From Actinostola sp. cb2023 (Eukaryota; Cnidaria; Anthozoa; Actiniaria; Actinostolidae), in the NCBI GenBank assembly GCA_033675265.1, contig JAUJYZ010001170.1, positions 62,001 to 126,000 of the forward strand: DNA of 64,000 nucleotides, read 5' to 3'. The notes under the pieces were generated by a model. It was not told the DNA's origin and did not search any database. It was given only the letters and a program-made list of their open reading frames with translations. This document shows positions 42,801 through 54,512 of the stretch, piece by piece. Made by a program: the position numbers and the translations under genes. Every line of letters begins with the position of its first letter. The stretch's first letter is position 1.

Positions 42801-45800
42801 CCTCCTTAAACTTGTCAAAAAAAAAAGACGAGGATTGAAATTTGTAAAAACCAAACAAGCAAAATTTAATAAAGTGTGTAATGATTTTGCAATTTATTTT
42901 GGAAAACTACTGTCAGTTTCGTGCGTATCTTGTTGAATGTTTTGACGTACTAAAAACGTCTCATCAAAACTCGTCATTTCAAAGCAATGAACTGGAAGAA
43001 AACGCAATGCATCAACGCGCAAAATGTTTTTCGTTTACATTCCCTATTTACCATGTTTAGATAGGGTTTAGTGCAAAGTAGTGCTAATAAGAGAAACTAA
43101 ATATTCGCTCCAAAAAAAATGAATAAAAATAGCATCTAGAAATTACCAACACATAAAGTAATATTTGCACTGTTTGGTTATCAATGTCTATTGTTAGGAC
43201 ACATTATTACATTCCATGTTTTAATCTCAAGTCCCGTGAATGACCAGTTGTACGAAGACAAAGACTTCCCTCTCAAAAGCTTTTTACGTAGAATGTATTT
43301 ATCCTTCCTTTGTCTGAGATATTACCGGCTTTGCACACGCCGCGCTGTATAAGCCATGGCCAGTAACACTTACGTACGAAGCAAAGCGAGGAGAAAATTC
43401 GACGAACAGTTTAGCCTGAAAGCCGTCAAACGCTCAAAGTGGGAGTGTACATGCAACTAAATAGGTTTTCTTCAACAATGGTTTTTTAACAATTAACACA
43501 AAAGGAACAAAATTGAACTATGTTCGAGGCAAGCAAACTTAATAAGATGTTTCCTCCCCTCGCCAACAACCCTGATATTGAATAATTCGAAACATCCAAT
43601 TTGTATTCATATTATACGTACGAGTTCAGGTCCCCCTACAAGTCGATTTTCCAGGAAATTTCCAAACTTTATCAATAAAATAACAGCGTTTTTATTTTAA
43701 TCTCCATTTTCTCCCAGCGTTGGCTTTTTTAAGGACTTTTTATCATATTGTCATACGAAATGAATATTGAAATTTTCACAAATCATAATGACTGGGAAGT
43801 CCTTCACGTAACCGAATCACTTCATGTCTGGTTGACGATTTTGAATTATAAACACCGAAATATTTACCAAAACAAATATTTTTCCAGACACGCTGGCTTG
43901 GCCAGGAACGGCAAACTAACTGGTACAATCAGTGAATTCCAGCTTCACAAAGCTCTCAATAGAGGTGTGATGTTAAGTTTCGGAAAATGAAATGTTTGTG
44001 AGATCTCCCGCGCGATATTGAGATGAATTGTTATTCGTGGATTCAATGACAAAACACAAGTTTTTGAGGTACACGTTTCGCCGCATATCTGAAGGTGTAA
44101 AACTAAACATGTGCAGTTTTATTGTTTGGAAAAGACTTAAAAAGCCTCTAGATTTGCATGGAAAGTTAAACAAGAAATAAAAATCCATATTAACATGTTT
44201 GTTTAGCTCTTCACCTCGAGGACTATGGAATATTAACGTTGTTTGCTTTCCTACATGGATCAGTTCGGTCGGCCCACAACCAGCACGCTTACTTGGCCGC
44301 TTATATATCTTTGTTTGCTTTGAACAAAGACAATCTTGTATGGTTTGGCTTGGCCATTGAAAAGAAACGTCTTTCAATTGATTCGGGTGAATGAAAAAGC
44401 AATTAAAACCTGCGACCACTCGCCAAGATAAGACGTAACTCTGAAAAACTAATGTTCTTTTGTGTTAGTGATTGAAATTTCTTTTTGTTCAATATCTAAA
44501 ATCGACATAGAATAGGTCCATTTAGGGACCGGGTCTTTAAACCTTTTAAAGTGATTATGTAATCAGATGAAGAGCAAATATCGACGGGGAAGTACATATT
44601 GCTATGGAATTAGGGATTAAAAAAAATCTCCCTTTAGTTTGAACGTCATTTTCAGCTCGGTGGACTTTCACATGTGGGAGCGAATCTTTAGAAAATTCAC
44701 AGTACAAGAGCTATTTGAAAATGCATACAACACAGGTTTCCAAACACTTTGTTATTCCAATTGAAATTAACAAAGATGCAAGCAAAAATAAAGGACAAAA
44801 TTGTTTACAGTTTTCAAGACTTTTTGGCGAAAGATTATTGTTTTTAGTCAGTTTTCCCACGTGCTAAGTGGTAACCAGTTTTTCAGCCCTCGACTACAAG
44901 AGCTCGAAAGTACACTTAGAGACTACGCTAATAGCAATTACAATTACAACAGAATAATATTGGACAAGAAAGAGAGAATTAGTGATGTGTGCCAGTTCGT
45001 GCTTGCTGGAAAGAAATCTGTTTCCCGTAGCAACGGTTGGTATATATGACAATTCCTTTCATAAATCTAACTGACATCAAATGGTGGCAATATTGTGAAC
45101 ATATCAATCTTTGGGACTTTTTAAAAGATGTTGCACTCTATTAAATTTCTGGTAAAGCCACCTCGTGGCGATGGCATTTACTTCACACGCCTGTAGGGGA
45201 GTTTTTCGCATGAGTAGGATGTAAGCTTTTTAGTGTTAAAATATTAGTCGTTTATTCTTGATGGGAAATTGAATAAATAAACTAGACCAGCTCACGATCA
45301 CAATAAGTTAAGCTCATCGTCACTTTGAGTAAAATAATTTAAAAAAACTTGTTTTCAGTGTTTTCGGCCGAGAAGAACACGTCACATATATATACTCGAA
45401 ACCATGTGCAAAATAATGAACAGTTATGTTTTGTAATGTCCATTATTGTCATTGCCAAGGTCAAATACTGTACACTGTCGAAGGAGGGAATTATGAAAGA
45501 AAGAAAGAAAGAATGGATGAATGGAATGGAATCGAATGAATTAAAGAAATCTTGGACCGACATCGACAAAAGGACAGGATTAAAAAAACGACTAAAAGAT
45601 TAAAGGATGTGAGGCTGACTTGTCTCATAGTTCTTTTTCGTAAGGATGGCGAGCTCTTTCACCGAAAATAGACTCTGTTTGCAAAGATAACGCTGTCATT
45701 TCTAGTTGTAACTCGGATATTTTTCTTCTCAGTGTTTAAAATGCGATCGTGGATTTGTGCGCATAATTTGTGCGCATGCATCTTTATTGGGTGGGCTGTG

Positions 45801-46430
45801 GTAAGAATATAAAGAATTCGGTGACCCCCATTTTGTTATCAATTTTCTTACTCTATTACTCAAAAATTAAAGTTTAAAACAATCCGTTTGTGATAATTTT
45901 AAAGAAATTCCATCAATACTGAAAATATTACACGATCATTAGAAATAATGAATTGTAGACTGAAAAAAATATAAACACAATCAGTTAGGGAGCTGCATTT
46001 GATCATTGTTCTAAAATTGTACTATTTTCATACTGATCTTCATTTTTCCAACCGGCACTAAAGACCAAATTCTCTGTAGTATTTTTGTAAACTCTGTCAA
46101 CGATGTTGATGTCCATCCGGAAAAGGAAACCCACGACGAGCATGCACTGTCAGAAGAGAGGATATATATAATCAATCTGTATTCTTAGTAAGTTCTTATA
46201 AATAAGGCTTTCTTAGCAAACAAATTCAACTTGCAGAGCAGATGTATGCAGTGAAACTCGACGCTTCGGTTTGCAATCATTTCGACGGCCATCAAAAACA
46301 GTGCAAAAGTTTTACTAACCGACACGATCATTTGACATTTGTTTTTACTAAACTCAGTCAGTCTTAAATGCTCTCATGTACAGTTAAGTCTCGAGTTCCC
46401 AGCAGAACTAATAAATCTCCAGCCGTGAAT
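39807..46430. other. Long stretch without recognised gene
   Basis: AT-rich sequence with scattered ORFs of 60-150 codons (for example 41527-41751, 43748-43990 and 43973-44419) that show no family motifs. I see no large repeats here, unlike the rest of the window, so it may hold regulatory sequence or the upstream region of the zinc-finger gene. Confidence 0.4.
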
Positions 46431-46438
46431 AGACCTAC

Positions 46439-46498
46439 CTGGGCCTTGGGCTGGTAGTTTTTCGCCATCAAGAGAATATTATATTCTCTTGCCGCCAT
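46439..46498 (-). CDS. Possible short first exon, unknown
   Basis: ATGGCGGCAAGAGAATAT opens a 20-codon frame ending CCCAAGGCCCAG|GTAGGT, a strong donor. No downstream partner exon was identified, and the protein is not recognised. This may be chance. Confidence 0.2.
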
Positions 46499-46499
46499 A

Positions 46500-48510
46500 T
46501 TAAACTGAATCACATGAGTCAAAACTGGAAAATAAAAGGCAGAATATTCCACAGTATTTTTAGCTATTAAATCAATTCTTATGTGAAGTGTTGGAAAGGA
46601 AACGATACAGAAAAGAAAAGCTATTTGGTGCAAGAAAGACGTGAATTTACTCACCTTCAGTCAACGTACACAAAATTAACTTACCGCCATCTACACGTAC
46701 GCGCGCGTCAAGATAAGTCGACGATTTCCCGCCAAAATGTGGAATGTCTACCGGAAATAAATCTTACTTCCGGTCTTGATATTATTATGATATTATACAT
46801 AATGAAAGAATCATGTATTTATTAAGGTATCTTGGAAAATCGAGTATTGTAGAGCTATGTGTAAGTGAATATTATTTTTAGTTAAAGATGTAAACAATGA
46901 TTTTGTAGACGCGTCTTTTTTGACGGGCTTCTGCAAAGCGCACGGGATGTTATGTTGGGCTCCCTGTGGTAGGAATAGGATAAATAAGAATATTGTGCAA
47001 CTGTGCAGTGCCAATCCATTATAAAAGTACAACAAAGCCCACAGACCATTTCTAGGCACTTTGAAAACATTAATGAATCACATTATTATTTATTACAGAA
47101 GATTTATTTAAATACTATATGTATATAACTCAGTGAATAGGTACGACAGTGCTGAAGTAATATAGTGATCATTAGAATGGTTTTCGTAAGAGACGGTCAT
47201 GACGCTACGAAAATTATTGTCGAAAAGAGCGAGCATGGGGATTCGAAATTACGGAACGTTTACCCTCACAAGGAGCCCATGCCGGAATTACGAGCCTCCG
47301 TCTCCTGTGGGTGGGGTCTGGGAGCCACCACTATTCTCCATTGTTCTAGAGCCAATCAGATTGCATCAAGTAAAACTAAAGGAAAATATCAATAATAAAG
47401 TAACTTTCTTTAACTTTCTGCTATTAAAATATCAATAGGTGGTAAAAGAACCTTCCCTGATCCCTGGTGTAACAGTCAGGAGCTGCCACTTTTATTTACT
47501 GAGATACAAGAAATAAATTATTATTATTATTTCACAGTTATTACTACTACTACTACTGACATTCCAACCTCATTAGAAACCATTTTGGCGCCAATATGTT
47601 ACTAGAAATAACCCGGCTGATCTGAAAAGAGGATGGCTGACGATGGTATAAAGGATGGAGACTCCTATCACAAAAACGAATCTATCATTATCATAACGAT
47701 AATCAAACTTTCACATAGTTTAAATTTTTTACAGTATTTTTGTTTCTATTTATTATTTTTTACTACGGTCTATTTTACGCACAATAATAGTGCTACATGC
47801 AGAATATCTAACTCGTTTCCTTTGAACATCTAAAATTCGTTACTGCATTATTGGTTTTAGGTCTGTCTGCGACCGAAGAGGATCATGGGAAAGAGAAAAG
47901 TCCCAGCATTCCCTAACTTGAAATGAAGACGATTTCATTGCAACATTTTTTTCTCCAAAAAGTTACCGCAGTAATTAATTTAACGATACCCTGAATCCTT
48001 CATGAACCATATATGGACGCTTTGCTCAATGCAGATATTCTTTGAATAGGTGTATACATCTCACATAGTTTCTCACCCTGGAAAACCGGTGTTTCTCAGA
48101 TTCAGTGGTGGGAAGAAGGACGGTGAAGACAAACAATGGATTTTCCAGTGTTACTCTATGTAAGCTATATGTATTTTTAAACCAACTTTTTATAGTCAAT
48201 TCTCAATAGTCATTGTTTTACAGTCAATACATTATAACCGATTACTCTTCATTTTGAAATATCTTAATAAGTAAGGCGCATGCGCGAATCAGTTAAGTCC
48301 CACACGTCACACCGTATCTTGTTGAGTTGATAACAAAACGTCTTGCCAAGGTAAACGAATGATATATCAGGGCATGCATGCCTATTGCTTGGGATCTTTG
48401 TCGTAGTCTAAAGAAATGCATGTGCAACATTCCTGTCAACATAAATTATGTTTATTTAAGTCCCACACGCGGCACCATGCATATCTTGTTGATATAAATG
48501 TATCACTGGA
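46500..48510. other. 3' flank of the GPCR gene and unassigned sequence
   Basis: A minus-strand AATAAA at 48451-48456 lies about 55 bp past the GPCR stop codon and may be its poly(A) signal. A related copy of the 3' region (AAGTCCCACACG(T/C)...GTTGA) occurs at 48295-48325 and 48458-48495. No exon recognised. Confidence 0.4.
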
Positions 48511-49751
48511 TCAGTTTGAGCCGCTGTCTTCTTCGATCCGACGTTCACCTTGATCTATCGATGCAAGTAGCGAATCTGAGTCGGGCGTTTCCGATGCAAC
48601 ACGCTGTCTTGTCGGGGAGTCCTCACGGTTCTTCCTCGCACTGTCAGAACTTTCTTCTTTCGCGATATCATTGGGAATAAAGCTGTCGTTCCGTAGTTTT
48701 TGCAGCGGGACAGAAGTGGACAGAGACATTCTTGTACGCATCGTCATCCCACGACTGACCATAGAAGTACTGCTTCTTCGACGACTCTTTCGAGTGAATG
48801 TCCTCTTGAACTCGCGACGATAGTTTTCAGAGAAGATAACGTAGAGGATGGGATTTATCGCAGAATTTGCGAAACCAAACCAGGGAAGAAGAACGAAAAG
48901 CCTTATAGGTATCTTATGGATCAAGTGGGGAACATGCACTTTCAGTAGTTCTGAAATCTGCAAGGGAAACCAACACAATGCAAAAACAATTACGACAGTA
49001 ACGAGCATGATGGTCGCGCGCTTGTTGGAGGACTGGACTCGTTTGTGGACGCGTAGACTACTATGACCTGGGATCTTTCTGCTCCAAAGTCTAAACCCCG
49101 TCATGATGTACATAGTCGTTATAAAAGACAGAGGTACTAAGTACGTGCATAGTGTGTACGCCGTTATGTACTTTGGCTGTGATAGAATGCTAATGTCCGC
49201 CCAGCCGTCTTCATTGCAACGATATAAACCATCAGGCTTTTGATAAACAATAGAGGCCATGAAGATGGGGGTGCTCAGCGCAAGGGTCAGCAGCCAGATA
49301 ATCACGATTAGAACCTGCACTATCTTCATTGTCAAGATTGTCCTCATCGGAAAAAGTATAGCAAGGCTTCGGTCAAAGCTGACGCACACGAGTGTGAAGA
49401 TGGAACAGGCGATGGAGCCGGCCTGGGCCGAGTGGAGAAACTTACACAGAAACTGACCAAATCCGCCGCCAAACCAAAGTTCGCCGACAAAGATCCATTT
49501 CAGTACATACGGGATATCCAGGGTTATCCACAGGTCGGCTATCGCCATGTTTGCTATTAAGATATTCGTGGTGTTGCGCATGTGATTACAGGAGCAGACG
49601 ATGTACACAACGATCGTGTTACCGATTAATGCCGTGAAGAAGATGATAATGGCGAAGAGAGTCACTCCAACCTTCAAGTCTTGGGGAAGAACGAGCGGCG
49701 ATGGCGCAGAACCGCTAGTGTCATTGCTTGTCGAGTTAGTCACATTTGAGC
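48511..49751 (-). CDS. Rhodopsin-family (class A) GPCR, peptide-receptor-like, 5' exon missing
   Basis: Plasma-membrane seven-helix receptor. The exon starts at a TTCACAG acceptor (49751) and is open through the seven helices to a stop at 48511; there is no ATG upstream of TM1 in this exon, so the start codon lies in an unlocated 5' exon (phase 1). The N-terminal segment SNVTNSTSND carries N-glycosylation sequons. Landmarks: GNTIVVY (TM1), NILIANMAIADLW (TM2 N-x-x-x-AD), a TM3 end of FDRS rather than DRY, IVIIWLLTLALSTPIF (TM4 Trp), VPLSF (TM5), FALCWFPLQISELL (TM6 CWxP), NSAINPILYVIF (TM7 NPxxY), and a Cys in extracellular loop 2 (YRCNED) pairing with the TM3 Cys (FLCKF). A long Ser/Arg-rich tail (about 100 aa) offers phosphorylation sites. 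It resembles neuropeptide receptors (NPFF/orexin/galanin-like groups), but the ligand cannot be told. Confidence 0.9.
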
Positions 49752-50498
49752 CTGTGAATTAAGAAACAAATCAAATTGAGTCGAGAATCCGGGACTTGTA
49801 CTAAGCCAGGTCACGTGACCCCACCCCCTAAATCAAGCAAGCCCAACAGTGTCAAAATGAACTCCAGAACTGAATGAAAAGAGCAGCTCGATATTAGCAA
49901 AGAGGCTCATACTGTTTGACACGTACAGGGGGTGGGGTCACCTGACTATGGTGTTCGGATCCCGCCAAAAATCAAAGTTGACATGAAACATTGAACTTCA
50001 CAGTACAACATCGAAGTTCATCTCTCAACTTTCAAGTACTTGAGATCGAATATCCAACTTCATGCATCAACATTAGAGTTGACACATCTGAACATCGAAG
50101 TTCACGAACAGCAACTTTCAACTTTCAAGTACTTGAGATCGAATATCCAACTTCATGCATCAACATTAGAGTTGACATCTGAACATCGAAGTTCACAAAC
50201 AGCAACTTAATTTCAACCGGCGACTTTCAACTTTTTATAGAACTACAATGTAATCATTGCAATTTAATTGGCGACATTTATCGTGCTTAAATAAAGCTAT
50301 TCATTCATTCACATCAACACACAAACTTGGGATTTCATGAGTTTTTGATTGACGGTAATTGCCTGTTGCAATGTTGAAAGTTGAGTTCCCAAAGACGTAC
50401 TTTCTCCGCCAAAAAGTATTGTATGTCATATACATTGTGACGTCACTGACAAAAGCTCTTGTGACGGAGGGGAGGGAAGGGGATAGGGTCTGTTTCAA

Positions 50499-50691
50499 AA
50501 TGGTGGAGTTAGATGTAAGAAGCGTGATCAATGCCATAAATGACCTTGTGAGTGGAATAGACCATATCAAAGAGCCAAGTGACATCGGTTTACTAAGTTT
50601 AAGAGTGGATTGCATTAATAGGATGCTTGTGACACTAGACGTGCCAGATGATATTGTCAATTCAATGAGTGCGATTTACGAACAGTTTTAA
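50499..50691 (+). pseudogene. Transposase 5' fragment, left arm
   Basis: Frame with DVRSVINAINDL and PSDIGLLSLRVDCINRML, ending in a stop after SAIYEQF. It is the N-terminal coiled or helical region seen in integrase-core transposases of this type. The copy on the right arm (51490-51296, minus) has a 1-3 nt difference near the start (VELDVRS versus VEFLDVRS). No catalytic core follows. Confidence 0.6.
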
Positions 50692-51079
50692 TAGTTATCA
50701 TAGAAAAACAGCACAAAACCTCTCAGTATCAGGCTCCGTTAAGGAAAGATGGAGGACGCGGAAGACCAAAATTCAACATTTCCCAAGAGCAGTTGACTTT
50801 TCTGTTAGATCAAGGTTTCAGACAACGTTAATGACATTGACTATATATAATATATATTAATATATAAGCTTAAATAAAACAACTACTACTTAATTATAAT
50901 AATTAGCTTAAATAATAATAATTATTATTATTGTACTAGAGTTGTATCAGAAGATTGAAATGAAGCTGACATATAAAAATCAAAATAAATAAAGCAATTT
51001 AGGATTTATTTTTAAAATTTTAATTTATTTTTAACATTTTAATAGTCTCGCATGCATCAGTATGACTGAGTGAGTCTCT

Positions 51080-51490
51080 TACCAGTAACACTAAGACCAA
51101 AGCTCGACAGTCTCCTCTCCACATTTCGCTTCCCAACTCCCAAGACACTACTAATTTCTGGGACACTGAAACCTTGATCTAACAGAAAAGTCAACTGCTC
51201 TTGGGAAATGTTGAATGTTGGTCTTCCGCGTCCTCCATCTTTCCTTAACGGAGCCTGATACTGAGAGGTTTTGTGCTGTTTTTCTATGATAACTATTAAA
51301 ACTGTTCGTAAATCGCACTCATTGAATTGACAATATCATCTGGCACGTCTAGTGTCACAAGCATCCTATTAATGCAATCCACTCTTAAACTTAGTAAACC
51401 GATGTCACTTGGCTCTTTGATATGGTCTATTCCACTCCCAAGGTCATTTATGGCATTGATCACGCTTCTTACATCTAAAAACTCCACCAT
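51080..51490 (-). pseudogene. Transposase 5' fragment with HTH domain, right arm
   Basis: Minus frame 51490-51296 repeats the left-arm sequence. After a stop/frame change, 51290-51083 reads GRGRPTFNISQEQLTFLL, GFSVPEISSVLGVGKRNVER and RRLSSFGLSVTG, then a GTAAGAG donor-like site at about 51082. The GRP-x-FNIS-QEQL then VLGV-x-KR-x-VERR pattern is the helix-turn-helix N-terminal domain of eukaryotic integrase-core transposases. The element thus captured only the first exons. Confidence 0.7.
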
Positions 51491-51962
51491 TTTGAAAAAC
51501 AGACCCTATAGACCCCTTCCTCTCTCCCTCCGTCACAAGAGCTTTTGTCAGTGACGTCACAATGTATATGACATACAATACTTTTTGGCGGAGAAAGTAC
51601 GTCTTTGGGAACTCAACTTTCAACATTGCAACAGGCAATTACCGTCAATCAAAAACTCATGAAATCCCAAGTTTGTGTGTTGATGTGAATGAATGAATAG
51701 CTTTATTTAGCACGATAAATATCGCCAATTAAATTGCAATGATTACATTGTAGTTCTATAAAAAGTTGAAAGTCGCCGGTTGAAATTAAGTTGCTGTTTG
51801 TGAACTTCGATGTTCAGATGTCAACTCTAATGTTGATGCATGAAGTTGGATATTCGATCTCAAGTACTTGAAAGTTGAGAGATGAACTTCGATGTTGTAC
51901 TGTGAAGTTCAATGTTTCATGTCAACTTTGATTTTTGGCGGGATCCGAACACCATACCTGAC

Positions 51963-52190
51963 CTCTTAGTTCACTGAAGTCCCGTGGAAATGTCGGGGTG
52001 AAATATAAAATTTATCATTCAATTATCATGTTGACATTGTGGTACAAAATCTATTAGGACATTCTATTTATTTGCTTAAATAACCCACTTCCTCTCACTT
52101 AATTCATATCCATCAATCCTATCCATAAAACAACCCATAGAAAGATTTGAACGTGAAATCAGATAATTAGAAGTGTCACTCATTTATTTT
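51963..52190. other. Short stretch with no feature seen
   Basis: AT-rich sequence between the foldback element and the trinucleotide tract. Confidence 0.4.
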
Positions 52191-52194
52191 ATTA

Positions 52195-52295
52195 TTTTAA
52201 CTTAATAAATAATAATAATAATAATAATAAATAATAAATAATAATAATAATATTAATAATAATAATAATAACAATACTACTACTACTACTACTAC

Positions 52296-52370
<75 letters not shown>

Positions 52371-52498
52371 GTGGAAAATAAATAATAATAATAATAATAA
52401 TAATATTAATAATAATAATAATAATAATAATAGTGGAAATAATAATAAGAAGAAGAAGAAGAAGAAGAAGAAGGAAGAAGAAGAATAGTAATAATAAT

Positions 52499-52538
<40 letters not shown>

Positions 52539-52680
52539 GTGGAAATAATAATAATAAGAAGAAGAAGAAGACTAGTAATAATAATAATAATTTATTTCTC
52601 CAAAAAATTACATATAAAAAGATAAAAATACATGAAATACATCCTAATAATAATAGTAATAATAACAATAACTAGTATTT
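52195..52680. repeat. (AAT)n / (AAG)n trinucleotide tract
   Basis: Nearly 500 bp of AAT with interruptions (ACTACTACT, AATAGTGGAAATAAT recurring four times, and AAGAAG blocks). All ORFs on both strands are repeat artefacts. Confidence 0.95.
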
Positions 52681-52699
52681 GTATATCGCCATATATAGG

Positions 52700-54300
52700 T
52701 TCATAACCGTATAATGTAAACATTAATCAATCTACATTCTGATTGACTACGATGTCAAGTCAATGTTGACCAAAGGTTTTCATGACAAAGTCCGACGAGT
52801 GTGTTATGGTAAATAGCGAAAAGAAATGAAAAGAAAGAAAAGAAGAGTTTCATTATTGTAGCGGAAAGAAACGAGGGGAAAAGATGAAAAAACGCGCCGA
52901 AGATAGAGAAGCGAAAATGCGCGAGCGGCAGATCGAAACGCTAAAAAAAAAAAAAAAAAACCTTTGCATGGAAATTGAAATAATTTCCAACAACAGAAAT
53001 TTCCAGTGAATTTCCAAGATTTGAAGAGCGCTCGTTTTCAGTTTTCCAATGAAAAAGAAAAAAGAAAAGCCTGCGAATATTACACTGTAAATCCCATAGA
53101 GAAAACGTCCTCTTCTCACTTCAAAAATTAACTACGAATTCTAATAAAATATCTGATTTTTTTCAGGTATTAAACTCGCCAAATTTTGAAGGAATTACTC
53201 AAAATCACATACACCCAGCTTATCGTGCACAAACGAACTTGCCATTTTCGTTGAAGATGTGCATTTTGACTCTCGTTCCCTCGGCCGCTTAGATGGTGAG
53301 CCGTGTGGTTGAGTTCATTAGTTGTGAACGCTTTTTCATCCAACACGACCAACTGGAATCTAACTGATAGACGTCAATTCTTGAGGCTATTTAGCACCTA
53401 CAAGGTGAAATATGTATGGTTAGTGTGAAGAGCTCTGTTATCCGGCTCACCAGTTTTGTAGTAGGTTTACACTGACCAATAAGCCAGAGAACTCTCCTAT
53501 TTAGCGTTCATTGAAGTCACCGAAAACACCTGAAAGTGCCCAGCCCGAATACACTATGACAGAATGCCATCTATCAATCTTCATCAGTAATGAATTTTTA
53601 TCGCGACTTCATGAGTCATCTTCAATCAGTCAATTTATCAGTGTCATCTAATTTTGCTTTTTTGTTGCTTTGAGATTTTAGTGAATAGAGTCCATTGAAC
53701 AGAGGGACATTATGAAGCAAAAATCAACAATAATATGAATGTTTGTTAGTAGAGGATAGTGTCCTAATTAAAGTAGAGAACAAGCTTCTTTTGATGTTGT
53801 TATTAGCGGTGTAGTCTTGTTTTATTAAAGCCGGCTCGCGTTAAGATGAAGAGATAGACGATTATCGTGGGGAATCTCATGAAATAAAGCGGTGACGCGC
53901 GCTGACATGAGTTCAGCACTGAAAATGAAAGAACAACGGCACTTCGAAAACAAACACAACTGCGATTCATTTTTGAAATTCAAAACTGCTCAGTTTTGCA
54001 ACGACAGCTTTCTACTACACTTGGTCAACTATTATAGTTATTGCCATTTTCGAATTCGTCAAAAAATTGAACATGCCGTCAATTTAAAAAAAATTCAAAA
54101 CTTCACTACTGAGCAAAGTAATGTTGTTTCCCGCCAAAAGTCAACTTCAAGAGCTGTCCTTTTGGAACAGCGACTCAAATTAGATGAGAGGTCAATTTAA
54201 CACGCCATTGAAAGGTGTTGTTATGAAGACAGACTTTAATTATGAATCCTGCAAGTTTCTTTGCAGATAAAATCTTCTATGTTACTGTAAACCCGATGGC
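52700..54300. other. No gene recognised
   Basis: AT-rich sequence with short ORFs. A 17-A run at 52943-52960 is flanked by purine-rich sequence. Nothing with family motifs. Confidence 0.4.
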
Positions 54301-54302
54301 TT

Positions 54303-54512
54303 CAGGGGCGGATCCAAGGGGGGGCATGGGGGGCCGGTGCCCCCCCCCCCTTTGAGTTGGGCCCGATACATATTCGCCCACCGGTCTCCCCACCATTTGA
54401 TGCCCAGAATGGATGGAAATTGCATTTTCGAGCTTCTAGATTTCAAAATTTTCTGGGGGAGCAAGCCCCCACACAGTGGTGCACCCACTCTAGATCTCTA
54501 GATCCGTCCCTG
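54303..54512. mobile_element. 210-bp MITE with CAGGGGCGGATCC ends
   Basis: Imperfect inverted ends CAGGGGCGGATCCAAGG ... CTAGATCCGTCCCTG, with GGCTT duplicated at 54298-54302 and 54513-54517. Same end type as 60422-60583. G/C-run-rich subterminal regions. hAT-like termini, but the direct repeat is 5 bp rather than 8. Confidence 0.75.

Larger units (their letters stand above)
49947..51956. mobile_element. 2010-bp foldback transposon carrying two inverted copies of a transposase 5' part
   Basis: Ends TATGGTGTTCGGATCCCGCC and GGCGGGATCCGAACACCATA, with CCTGAC duplicated at 49941-49946 and 51957-51962 (6 bp). Arms of nearly 900 bp are inverted copies around a 250-300 bp centre. TAT...ATA ends and the 6-bp duplication match the pattern of 26958-29304. 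The left arm has an extra tandem copy of an 80-bp unit (50030-50190). Confidence 0.9.

Noticed and set aside
50359..50691. 110-codon ORF taken as a complete gene
   Set aside because: It lies in the arm of a foldback element and is repeated inverted in the other arm; it is a transposase 5' fragment.
52192..52675. Leu/Ile-rich and Asn-rich ORFs
   Set aside because: Frames of an (AAT)n/(AAG)n tract.
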